Shown here one piece after another: positions 33,272-43,639 of a stretch of DNA of 64,000 nt. Origin of the DNA: Adenophora triphylla var. japonica (taxonomy: Eukaryota; Streptophyta; Magnoliopsida; Asterales; Campanulaceae). The stretch is from positions 1 through 64,000 of the forward strand of contig JAFEMH010007517.1 in the NCBI GenBank assembly GCA_022495995.1, in the 5' to 3' direction. The notes under the pieces are model-generated. The model had not been told where the DNA came from. It saw nothing but the letters and a program-made list of their open reading frames with translations, and ran no database searches. The position numbers were made by a program, and so were the translations under genes. The first letter of the stretch is position 1. Every line of letters begins with the position of its first letter.

Positions 33272-34686
33272 GGATAATGCCGCACGGCTGCATTAGCTCG
33301 AGGTCCCTAGCCGCACGGCTTCATTGGCAATTTCCAGACTGCCTATAAATAGAGCCCTCCTCTACCCATTTTAAAACAACAAAACCAACCCAAAAACACT
33401 CATAATACGTGAAGAAACCTCCCAAGAACAGCTGGAAGTTCAAGAAGGTGAAGAAGAAGCTCAAGAAGTCATCTCCCTCCTCCTTGAAGGCTCAAGATCA
33501 ATCCTCTCCTCCTAGCTTCATCCAAAGAAGAAAAGGAAGCCATTGGTAACCTCACACGCCCTAACCTTGCATCTTAATTGCTCTATAATTGCTCATTGCA
33601 TTGCTTTTATCTTGCTTGGGACTTGGTAGATTAAAGATCATATCTTTATATTCCCCCTTCCCCTTTGCATGCATTAGGCACCATTTGCCATTAAAAATGT
33701 AGTCTTTATCCATAAAGGTGCATCCTTTGCACCTAAAACCCCTATTTTCCAATAAAAATGTCATCTTTATGCATCCTTTGCATATAAAAATCAAATCTTT
33801 TCAATAAAAATGCATCCTTTGCATTCAAAATCCCTTTTTCAAGCATCATTTGCTTTAAAGATCATGTCTTTACCATAAACTAGCATCTTATGCTTTTCAA
33901 AATGCAATCTTTATGCATCCTTTGCATATTGAATTCCAAAAATGCATCATTTGCATAAAAATTGTGTCTTTATGCATCATTTGCAATAAAGAACATTTCT
34001 TTAAATCAAAATGCATCCTTTGCAACCCAAAAATGTCATCTTTTCATTAAAAATGTCATTTTTACATGCATTCCCCCATTCCCCATTAATAACCTCGGAA
34101 CGGACCGGTGTAAAAGATCCTATCTTTACATTGTTCCTTCCATAAAGGTTTCATAATCTCTTTAAAAAGGGACACCTTTGAACCCTATATCTCCGATTAT
34201 CACTTAAGATGAGTATGAAGCATCTATATGAGCTCGACCATCTTAAAGTGTAGGATTGATGGGCTAAGGACCCTCCTTTTCTAAAGAACCTCATCTTTGA
34301 CTATAAAGAGAGTCATTCTCTCGATCACACAAGCCCCGAGGTCTAAAAAATGCGATGATCACAAGTCTAAGATGAGGATGGGATCATAATCCCAAATACA
34401 TAAAATCCAAGAAATCCCGAGCGACAACCAACAAATGGTTTGTACGTCCGGAAGACGACTTGGGACATTCCCTCCTTATTTTCAAACACATGCACACAAG
34501 AAAGCACGCAAGCAAGCACGATTAATGGGATCTTGGGAGACTTGCTTCGGCAAGGCACCTTGGGTGAACGACGATCCGTTCTTCCCAAGGGGCGTGGCGA
34601 CTCCGTTTTTCAAATTAAACCGGATGTCTTCAAACTCGCGTGAATCCAACAAACAAACAAAAAAAAAATTTGGGCACACATTCACA
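33272..34686 (+). repeat. 5' LTR of element C, second part
   Basis: Aligns with 49857-51380 of the 3' LTR and ends TTCACA before the primer site. It holds the promoter, then at 33600-34080 many degenerate copies of ATGCATCCTTTGCAT separated by short A/T words. Relative to the 3' LTR it lacks about 65 bp before GGCGTGGCGACTCC (34601). Confidence 0.9.
33279..33352 (+). promoter_or_regulatory. LTR promoter of element C: two GCCGCACGGC sites and TATA box
   Basis: GCCGCACGGC at 33279-33288 (followed by TGCATTAG) and 33310-33319 (followed by TTCATTGG). TATAAATAG at 33344-33352 starts 24 bp after the second site. The same pair recurs before aORF2 and, diverged, before aORF1. The 3' LTR has it at 49864-49873, 49895-49904 and 49927-49934. 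Confidence 0.75.
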
Positions 34687-34689
34687 GTT

Positions 34690-34708
34690 TGGCGACTCCG
34701 CTGGGGAC
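34690..34708 (+). other. Primer binding site of element C
   Basis: TGGCGACTCCGCTGGGGAC starts 3 bp after the LTR end. This is the usual form for Tat-lineage elements, generally assigned to a tRNA-Arg primer. Confidence 0.85.
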
Positions 34709-36479
34709 AATTCCCAAAGGAGAAAAGCTTTATTTTCAAAACAAAAAATCGGTATTCGGTATATAGGTGGAAACCACTTGCCTTTCCTGTACACTCCCTG
34801 TTGTGGGAGTTGGGATAACCGGTGGTTTAACAATCCCACGTACCAGTATCCCTTTTCGAATTTTTTTTTTTGAAAAATTAAAGAAAGCTTTTCCCTTTGA
34901 GTGGGTTAGACTCCCGTCACCGATTTCATTAATTATGCTTGCTTTCTTTACCTTGCATTGCATCATTTGCATCTTGGAATCTGTGCATACTTTGAACGGG
35001 AAACAACCCGAAAAAATAGCAAAAGGAGTGGAACTTGGAAAATTGATCCATGCAGTCGTACGGCTCAATCCTCATTGGATTCTCACCGCGACCTCGGTGG
35101 CAATTCCACCAGAAAAAATCATGGTTAATTTGGCAGCCCTAGCACTTGGGGCTACTCGGCTCCATGACCGATCTCGGCTCCTTAAAATTTACGTGCTTAC
35201 GTGTTGCATTTTCCCTGTCCCGAAAATCATTCCTTTAAAACACATTTATGAAAATCTCTGTTTTAACTCAAAAAGGAACATTTTTAGGAGACCGCACACT
35301 ACGCGCACTCCGATATATCCCGTACACTTTGCACGCATGTCCTTCAAACCCGAGGGTGGTTCCAAATGCTAGCCACGGACAGCCTTACGATGCTCCCGGG
35401 CGCGCACGGAATCATCCCAACCTCCCCATGGCAGCCAGTGTCGACCAATGCACAGTCCGTGTCACACATTTCAAAAAACCGCGACTTTTGGTTGGTTTTT
35501 GGTCTAGTCCGTGTCATATAGCCCAGTTGCATACCCTCATGAAGGTCAAGCCTTAGTTCATAACGGAAGCCAAGATTTTTGCTCAAGCGGAACTCTGCCA
35601 AAATTCCGACAAGGAAAAATTGGCGAGATCTCGACTCCGACATTGACTATTGACCTTGACCTGCACGGAATGCGTAAGAGTCAAGACCGAGTCTTTGCCA
35701 ACAAATCAAAACATCTTTCGCTCAAGCGAAGCTCTGCTAAAATTCCTACAAGGAAAAATTGGTAAGATCTTGACCCGGCATTGACTTCGATTCTAACTCA
35801 CGCCCGGCGTATACAACGAAGTTCAATGTGACACTGTGTCATCCGGCTTTTGCCGCCCGACCCATGCCTATTATCTTCTCGAACATTACCGAAAGTCAAA
35901 ATGTCATTCGCTCAAGCGAATTTCTGCCAAAATTCTATCTAGGCAGAAAGACGAGACTTTCCTGGTATTGCCTTGACTATAATCCCCATCGCTCGTGCGT
36001 TTAAAGTTCCTATGACCCGCTAGACCCGTTAGGAGCGTTATTTACTCTCGGTCGGTGGGATCCGCGTGCCCTATAGGACCCTCGCCCGGGGCTGTCCACC
36101 CTGGGAGGTCGAAATACAGGTGGAATACGAGGGGCTTATAGACGTAGTGACGGAACCCACTGATCCAGGATCTAGAGTAGTTACGAAAAAAGAAGGGCAA
36201 ACCCCCTTTTCCAACCAAATAGATATTAATAAAAGACACCGTTTTAAGTAAACCGGAAGATTCTAATTTGCATATTGCCCGAGCCTTCAGCCTAAACACC
36301 TACCCCGAGTCTAAACCTTTCCTATCCCTTTCCCGCAGCCGAGAAAGAAGTGGGTGAGAACACCGGGTCAGCCGACTTGTTAACGCAGTAATTCTCCCAC
36401 GCTCACCGTAATCCCGAGTTTGGTCACCTGAGAGTCGAATGTCCGATTCGACAGAGAACAACACCGGTTTGGGTAACCA
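34709..36479 (+). other. Untranslated leader of element C
   Basis: About 1.8 kb without a recognised protein domain. It contains three imperfect copies of a block with TTCGCTCAAGCGAA and CTCTGCCAAAATTC (starting near 35579, 35717 and 35907). The first two also share ACAAGGAAAAATTGG. TTCGCTCAAGCGAA is itself a hairpin. The block conserved with A and B is at 36050-36254. The gag start could not be fixed. Confidence 0.65.
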
Positions 36480-36746
36480 GTGACTAGGGAAGAAGAGCTA
36501 GCCTATAGCCAATCCCCTCCTCCATCCACATATAATCCATCGCCAAAGACTGCCCCTTTTCGCCTTCCCCAACATCCCGAAGCCGTCGTGGTCCCGACAC
36601 CCTCACAATTTGCATCCCCCGTGGGACTCTTTCCCTCCTTTCAGCCTAATCCAAATCTCCTTACCTTGGAATCCCAAGACCACCCCGACCTCTCTAATTT
36701 CGTCAACGCCCGTGAATTTGCCTATCTCCCGGACAGTAAAGGGTAG
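36480..36746 (+). pseudogene. gag: gag N-terminal remnant of element C
   Basis: Proline-rich frame (REEELAYSQSPPPSTYNPSP) matching in style and position the region VEEDEDANPT..PPPTSYG of B gag (17550-17640). No capsid core (FDGT..H..Y) and no Cys/His motif could be found downstream. Confidence 0.5.
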
Positions 36747-38019
36747 TGAAGAATCGTCGGAAATGAGAATAGGAATGGATGGATTTACAAAGTGATGATG
36801 ACAGGTTCGCAGAAGGAATGGACTTGGAGTCGTAGAAGTGAAACCTAAAGGGCAAGATGAGGTAGAAAACCACGCACTGGAATAGGGATGAAATCACATC
36901 AAAGTGTATTTGCCTCGTGTGAAGGCTCGGAAAAGGAAAAGGATGCTAGCTTAGATGAGGCAAGATATGAGTCCTACATCTTAGAGTTCAATACTCCATA
37001 CAAAGACTTGGCTCGGTGAATGGAGGGATTTAATTGAAGCCCTAGCCGAAAGAGGAAAGTGGGCTCCACCCGCCGATCCGGAAAATGTAAGCATCGTGGA
37101 AGCCAAACTCTCATCGTGAGAGTAGACTCGTTACGGTGTTAGTAGTCACTCCCGAGACCTTGTCCGAAGAAGAGTGTATGGATGCCCCGGAAAGAGTCTT
37201 AAGTCTCGAGGCGACCCTGGGCCCCTTTATGTCCCGTGACGACAACGATGTTTTCTTGGTAATTCCCAAGTCGAGGAGGAGTCCAAGATACCTCTTATAT
37301 GGCGTCAAGTATCACGACCTCGCTTTGCCCTCATTGGTCATCGCAGTCAAGACGAAAGTTCCCGCGAGAGTTACTGCAGTGATACGGATGAAGACACAAT
37401 GGGCGCCGGAAGGAACAAAGAGAAGAGTGGTTAGCCCAAAAGCCAAAAAGCCTTAAAACCTTCCCGACAGTGAAGAACAAAAACCCGCCATGAGGTTTGA
37501 CCCCGCGTAAATCCTTATTGATGATGGAATTTCTCACTTCGTAAAATGTTTGGCCAATGTCAAAGATGCCGTCGAAGGCCGACCCCTAGAGAAAGAAGGG
37601 ACATGCTTGATGCTGATGAGGAATGTGATCCCACTCGTTGAAAAATTGTTGGACCTGGATGAGAAAGCCATTCGCCGCACTCCAAACCCCGAAGGTGATA
37701 ACTCCCGTTGCATGTTGACTTTGAAAAGTTTGAATGAGACTCGTGAAGGCTCTAAACGGAGAAGGAAAAGCCGAAACCAGCCAACCGCTAAGCCAATCGT
37801 AGAGTCGAATCCCGAGAAGGTCGAAAGCCGTTAACATGGGATCGATTCGAGAAGCGGCCTACGCCTCCAAGAATGCCATTAATCGATTAATCGCCAACTG
37901 GCCATACGCCGCAAAGAGCCCGCCTCGACTTTGAAAGAGCTAACGTAATCCTCCAAGAGGGAATAATGACCCGGAAAATCTAATGTCTATGTGATGACTC
38001 GGTCCGGACAGCATGAGTA
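36747..38019 (+). pseudogene. gag-pro linker of element C
   Basis: The word YILEFNTPYKDLAR near 36970-37010 corresponds to B 20215. VTVLVVTPETLSEEECMDAP near 37130-37190 corresponds to B near 20370. A frame at 37550-37834 is rich in Lys/Glu/Arg without a known domain. By these anchors C lacks the sequence equivalent to about 17900-20100 of B, that is, the capsid core. Confidence 0.5.
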
Positions 38020-38760
38020 TTGAGCACTAAGGGTGACAAAAGGAATGCCGTCTCGGAGCCAAAGACAGATAAGAGGCCTTATAAACCGGAAGTAGAAAAA
38101 CCAGACTCGACAAAGAGGATCCAAGTGTTGACTCAGCTGAAGTGTACCCAAGCCAATATCTCCTTGTGGTCCCCGTTAACCTCTTCATACCCTCATAAGT
38201 TGAAGCTAGAAGAAAGTTTGGCCAAGACCATGGTGCCCATAGATGTCACCCCAGACGAGGTCGTCCAAATGATTGGAAGTATCCATTACGGAAACATCAT
38301 TACCTTCACCGACTTGGACCTCGCCAAAGTATGGGGCTAGTCATAACGAACCTCTTTACATCACAAACCCAGTTAGAAGAGCGTCGATTGCCACGGGTAT
38401 TAGTCGATGGAGGGTCTGCAATGAATGTCTTGCCGCCCAAGATGATGGACTTATTGGACTTGAAGCCAACCGTATTTGAAGCCTTCTAGTCGACTATTAA
38501 AGCCTATGACTCCACCGCACGGCCGCTTGGGGATTGCTACTCTCAAGCCGTGGTTCGGAAAAAGGTCATGGACGTTGATTTTCAAGTGATTGATATTCCG
38601 ATTTCATTTATCGCTCTACTGGGACGGCCCCTGGATCCATCGATAAATGGGGTAGCCTCTACTTTGCACCAAGGCCAAATTTCGCCGAATGATGGTACTA
38701 TCACCACCATTTATGGAGACAAAGTGTCACGGTAGAAGGAACCAAGACTGGAGACATCCC
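38020..38760 (+). pseudogene. Retropepsin-like protease of element C (broken)
   Basis: Lead-in VPIDVTPDEVVQMIGSIHYG then NIITFTDLDL (38235-38320), HNEPLYIT (near 38345), active-site segment LVDGGSAMNVLPPKMMDLLD in a shifted frame (38400-38460, D-G-G), and VDFQVIDIPISFIALLGR with GVASTLHQG (38570-38675). Two to three frameshifts. Confidence 0.8.
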
Positions 38761-40153
38761 GATATTGGAAATCAAACATGATGACGAAGGGTTGGCATTG
38801 ACAGGATTCTCTCGTAGCTCCTTCCAAAGCACAAGTGTGTTGCACCGACCTCACCACTACTTCCGATAAAATCCCTCCCGCCATGAGAATGATGAGAAAA
38901 ATGGGTTATCTTCCTGGGACTTGGATTGGGTAGAAGACTTCAGTGGTCGCAATACCATCATCGATGTAAAGGAACAGACTACCGTATACGGCTTGGGGTA
39001 CAAACCGAATGGCGTAAAAGCTAAAGGGGCCAAACTTCATCCCTACGCTTATCCTCGACCCATTACTTTACAAAAGGCGGGACACAATACGATAAAAGTG
39101 ATCACCGATCTCCTTGCGTAAAACCCTTCCGGAAAATCTTGAGAAAATGAGGGGAAAGCCACCAATCCTATTCGAAGAATGTTCCTTGACTTGCCGTACA
39201 TTCCCGGGGCTACCACTACCGTCGTAACGAGTATGTCTTCAAAGGGAACTCAGACAGCCAAAGAGTCAAAGATCCGTGGTAATGGACTTCTCTCGCCTTC
39301 GAGTTAGCTCTTCCGAAGATCAGCCCAGATAGAAGCCGCCAATAGTGAAGACAAGTGAGTGGGGCTTGCTACGCTTGTTTGATGAAGAAGCACGCATCCC
39401 GCATTTGATCGACTTCACTCGATGATGAGATAGTTGCCGTAATTGGAGACGGTGGTGAAAATCCTTTGATCCCCGCACTTTGGTAACTAAGACAGAGATG
39501 CCGTTGAAGAATTGGGAGACGTTCTCAGACCGATAGCCAACCGACAAAGAATGATAGCGGAGCTTGGATTGGTACTCGTCCTTCTCAACCTGGGCCGTGT
39601 CAAACACCCCGTATTGCCGATACAATGAGTCAGAATCTTTGAATTCCCCTTCCTTCGAGTCATCCGAAGGCCTCACGCCCGAGGACTATCAAAATGTAAT
39701 CGATGTCATCTTTCCCCTTATTTTGAATGAAATGACAGATCTTTCGAGTATCCTCTTATTGCCAACTTAACAAATGATAAATTAACTCAAAACTTAACAA
39801 CAGCTTAATAATGAATCATTTGAACAAGATGCAAACACACTAAATGAACAATACATTAAAGAAATCTTTAAGCAGGTTTCGTAAAAGAGGAAAACCGGGC
39901 CCAAGCCGCCGAGGAGGTTTTGACAAGTGTGAACTTGGGTACCGTCGAGGAACCTAAAGAGACACAGATCGGAAACTTCTTCCAGGGGGTTGAACGGGAC
40001 AGACCGATCGATCTCGCTCAGTGGAATACGTCGACGTGTTTGCATGGTCATACAGGGATATGCCGGGGCTAGACAGCTCGATAGTAGAGCACAGAATCCC
40101 TCTAGCACCAGATGCTAAGCCAAGAAATGTAAACCGAGGAAGATCAAGCCGTA
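38761..40153 (+). pseudogene. Protease-RT linker of element C
   Basis: G-patch-like TTVYGLGYKPNGVKAKGAK at 38960-39030; SSEGLTPEDYQNVIDVIFPL at 39658-39720; an AT-rich, Asn-rich stretch 39770-39860; NEQYIKEIFKQV and NRAQAAEEVLTSVNLGTVEE (39845-39955); TQIGNFFQGV (39965). A degraded EYVDVF..DMPGLDSSIVEHR in several frames to 40100 is the RT entry. Confidence 0.6.
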
Positions 40154-40870
40154 ATGGTCTCTACAGTCAAAGAAGAGATTGAGAAGCTACTGCGGGTAGG
40201 ATTCATCGTAGTCATCGAATATCCGACATGGTTATCCAATATTGTGACCGTCACCAAGGCCAATGGGAAGGTGCGCCGCCGTGTGGATTTCCGAGATCCG
40301 AACAAGGCCAGCCCCAAGGACGATTACCCTTGCCAAACATAGACATCCCGGTGGACTCAACCGCCAACTACGAAGTCAAATCCTTCGTTGATGGCTTTGT
40401 GCTACAACCGCATCAAGATGGCCGAGGAAGACCAAGAAAAGACAGCCTTCACCACACCGTGGGGAACTTACTGTTATACAAAGTGATGCCATTTGGGCTT
40501 AAGAACGCCGGATACTTACCAAAGGGCAGCGACCGCGCTTTTTCATGACATGATCCACAAGGAGATTGAGGTCTACGTAGACGACATGATAATCCACTCC
40601 AAAGGCAAGGACGGGCAGACTTTGTTGACCCGCGGAAGTTCTTTGAGAGGCCGAGACAACATTCCATGAGACTAAACCCCGCCAAATGCACCTTCGGAGT
40701 GACAAGGGGAAAAGTGCTTGGGTATATGGTCACTGAGCGAGGTATCGTTGACCCCCAAAAGATCAAAGCCATTATGGATACGAGGCCACCTCGACCTGCA
40801 TGTAAGTCAAGAGCTTTATGGGAAAACTGCAAAGACATCAGCCGCTTTCACAATCGCTGACCACTATGTG
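40154..40870 (+). pseudogene. pol: Reverse transcriptase of element C (broken)
   Basis: VKEEIEKLLRVGFIVVIEYP then TWLSNIVTVTKANGKVRR (40168-40280), FRDPNKASPKDDYP, VDSTANYEVKSFVDGF (40352-40395), AFTTPWGTYCY and a shifted MPFGLKNAG, then YVDD at 40574-40585 and SMRLNPAKCTFGVTRGKVLG with YMVTERG (40664-40745). Catalytic residues can be seen, but the frame shifts at least four times over 700 bp. Confidence 0.85.
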
Positions 40871-41640
40871 CGAGCCCATCTTCAAGCTCATGAAGAAGAA
40901 CGTAGACACGTAATGGACCGAAGAATGCCAGATGCTTTTGACCGCATCAAGGCATACTTGGTACATCCTCCTGCTATGCCCCCACATAGACGTAAACCTC
41001 TTCGCTCTATCTCACTATCACCGATACGGCAATGGGGCTATGCTTGCTCAGAGAAGAAAGACTCTCGGTAGAGAATGCCATTTACTTTGTCACCGGAAGC
41101 CGCAGGAAGTGAGCTCAATTACTCAAAGATGTGAAAAGACTCCGTGCAGATCGGTCCGGGTAGTCGGCAAGTTGAAGCATTATATGCAAGCCCACCCCGT
41201 GAATTTGGTCTCAAAAATGGACCCCATCAAGTACATCTTTGATAAGCCTTCCCTCTCGATGCGTCTAGCAAAGTGGTCCTTCTTCTTAGCGTAGTACGAC
41301 ATCAACTATGTGACCGTAAAGGCCATCAAGGGTCAAGCGTTGTCGACCACCCGGCAAACTTCCCCAAGAATGAAGACAGAGGGCCCGAACCCCAATTCCT
41401 GCATTAAAGGGATCTTTGCAGCCGAGCTCGAAACCGATGGCAATTATTCTTTGACTGAGCCGCTAACAAAAGAGGAAACGGTACGGATGCTACTGGTCGA
41501 TCCGAAAGATGAGCATACACCCATAGCCCTCAAGTTGAACTTCCCCGCCACGAACAATGTTGCCGAGTACGAAGCCTGCATTGCCGGTTTGGAAGCCGCC
41601 TTAGAAAGGAATGTCAAGGAGCTAGAAGTTTACTGAGACT
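40871..41640 (+). pseudogene. pol: RNase H and archaeal-type RNase H of element C
   Basis: RNase H remnants include EPIFKLMKKNVDT.WTEEC in shifted frames near 40872-40930 and MDPIKYIFDKPSLSMRLAKW at 41218-41277. The second RNase H is at 41390-41640, with LLVDPKDEHTPIALKLNF, then ATNNVAEYEACIAGLEAALE and RNVKELEVY; its FDGA start is lost. Confidence 0.8.
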
Positions 41641-41699
41641 CACCCGATCATCAACCAGGTTTCCAACAAATGGAAGACTCATGACCCTAACCCGCAGCG

Positions 41700-43176
41700 G
41701 TATCATGCCCATATGGAGGAGTTGGATCTGACAGCTTCAGAGAAGTGACCTTCCACTACTTGCCAAGGGAAAAGAACAGATTCGCAGATGCCTTAGCTAC
41801 TCTAGCCTCATTGGTAGAGATCCCCGAGGGAAAAGCCATAAAACCCTTCCGAGTGGGTAGAAGAGAAGCCCCACTCTTCGTTGTGAAGTAGACCTGGGAC
41901 CCGAGCCTATAAAGGAACCCCTGTACAATCAAATTTACCAGCTCCTCAAAGATGGAGAGTCGCCTTTCAAAGACAAAGAAGGTAGAACAAAAGAAGGTGT
42001 CAGAGCCAAGATCTTACAAGCCCTGAAAAGGTTGGCCTCCCATTATGTCATTCTAGGAGGCAACCTATACAAGAAGTCGTACCAAGGACCACTCCTCTTG
42101 TGCGTCACTCGAGAAAAGGCCAAAGAGTTGATGACTGAAGTCCACAATGGTCCTCGCGGTCCTCATATGAATGCCAGCAGCCCCGATGCAAGTGATCCTC
42201 GTAATGGGTTACTACCGGATTTCCATGGAAACAGATCGTGTCCAAGACGTCCGAGCATGCGACAAGTGCCGCCGGCTTGCCAACCTCAACCATCTCCCGC
42301 CTCATGACCCGTATTGCATGACGACTCCTCGCCGTTTGCAACTTGGGGTATTGACGTGATAGGGAAAATAGCCCCCAGAAGCAATGGGCATGAATTTGTG
42401 CTAGTAGCCATCGACTACTTCACCAAGTGGGTAGAGGCCAAGTCCTACAAGGTCCTCACTTCCAAGAAGGTTGCCCAATTCATCAAAGAAAACATAATGT
42501 GCGTATATGGGTGCCCAACGAGATCATTTCCGATAATGGGTCGCACTTTGAAGGGGACCGCGATAGGTTGCCGTCGAATTCCGTAATCACTCGCCACAAG
42601 TCGTCTCCGTACGCACTCGACTAATGGAGCCGTGGAAGCCGCTAATAAGACGCTCGAACGGATCATCCGGAAAATGGCCACCCGTGGTCGCGATTGGCCC
42701 GAAAAGCCGCACTTGGCACTCGGGGCTACGTAACGTCTGTCGAATGCCACAGAGAAACTCCTTTTGCCCTAACCTACTGGATGGAAGCAGGTTACCAGCT
42801 GAGTTGGAAATCCCGCCATTAAGGGTCCTCCCGGAAAACAGGTCAATGAAGTAGAATGGTTGCGCACCGCATGATGAGTTAGCCCCGCTTGATGAGAGAA
42901 GGCTAAAAGCCATGGAACACACCCGAGCCTACCGTAGGCGAATGGCTAGAGCGTTTGACAAAAAGGTTAAGGCCGAGACATCAAAGAGGGTGACTTAGTG
43001 TTGGAAAGTGAAGCCCCTACCGTAGACAACCCCCGGGAAAATGGGAACCCGTTTGATCGGCCCTTATGTGGTGCGTAAGGATACTATCTGGAGGAGCCAT
43101 GAAGCTTGCAGACTGGACGGCAATCCCTTTGTCCACCCAAATAATCGGTGATAAGCTCAAAAGATACTATGTCTAA
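41700..43176 (+). pseudogene. pol: Integrase of element C (broken)
   Basis: The stretch 41740-41850 encodes YLPREKNRFADALATLASLV-like words in one frame. Zinc domain: LMTEVHNGPRGPHMNA (42128-42175), then VRACDKCRRLANLNHLPPHD in another frame. Core: TTPRRLQLGVLT / FATWGIDVIGKIAPRSNGHE and LVAIDYFTKWVEAKSYKVLT (42320-42460), EIISDNGSHFEGDRDRL (42518-42570), NGAVEAANKTLER (about 42625). C-terminal words run to the stop at 43174-43176. At least five frameshifts. Confidence 0.85.
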
Positions 43177-43385
43177 AAAAAAATATAATAAAAAAAAAAA
43201 GTGCAAAAAGAGTAATACCCAAATTAGGCCGAAACCCCAAAAAGGGCGGTCTAGGCAAAAGACAGGTTGCACATAAAAAAAGAAAAATCTTAGTGCAAAA
43301 AGAGTAATGCCCACTAGGCCGAAACCCCAAAAAGGGCGGTCTAGGCAAAAACAGTGGTCACATAAAAAAAAAAAAAAAAAAGTTC
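43177..43385. repeat. Duplicated post-integrase block and A runs, element C
   Basis: The block GTGCAAAAAGAGTAAT(A/G)CCC, GGCCGAAACCCCAAAAAGGG and CGGTCTAGGCAAAA occurs twice in tandem (43201 and 43293). A runs separate the copies. The single-copy form in B is at 23671-23735. Confidence 0.85.
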
Positions 43386-43393
43386 ACTGTAAT

Positions 43394-43450
43394 GAACTAC
43401 GAAGACCCGAGCCCCTTAGTCTTTCTTGTAAAAGGGGAACGTAGGCAGCC
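43394..43450 (+). other. Conserved stem-loop, copy 1 of element C
   Basis: GAACTACGAAGACCCGAG, an inner stem CCCCTT/AAGGGG, then AACGTAGGCAGCC. Matches B 23821-23873 in position and design. Confidence 0.65.
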
Positions 43451-43639
43451 ATATATGGTTCGGTCTAAACAATAAAAAGGACAATCAAGCTTCCATGAAG
43501 TGCGTCCTAAATAATAAAGGGTATTTAAGCTTTCATAAAACGGGTCCCAATCAATAAGACATTTGAATTTCCATGAAATGTGTCTTGATTAATTTCTAAG
43601 ATAATATTTCTTGTTCATTACAAGTTAAAAACTTCTTGA

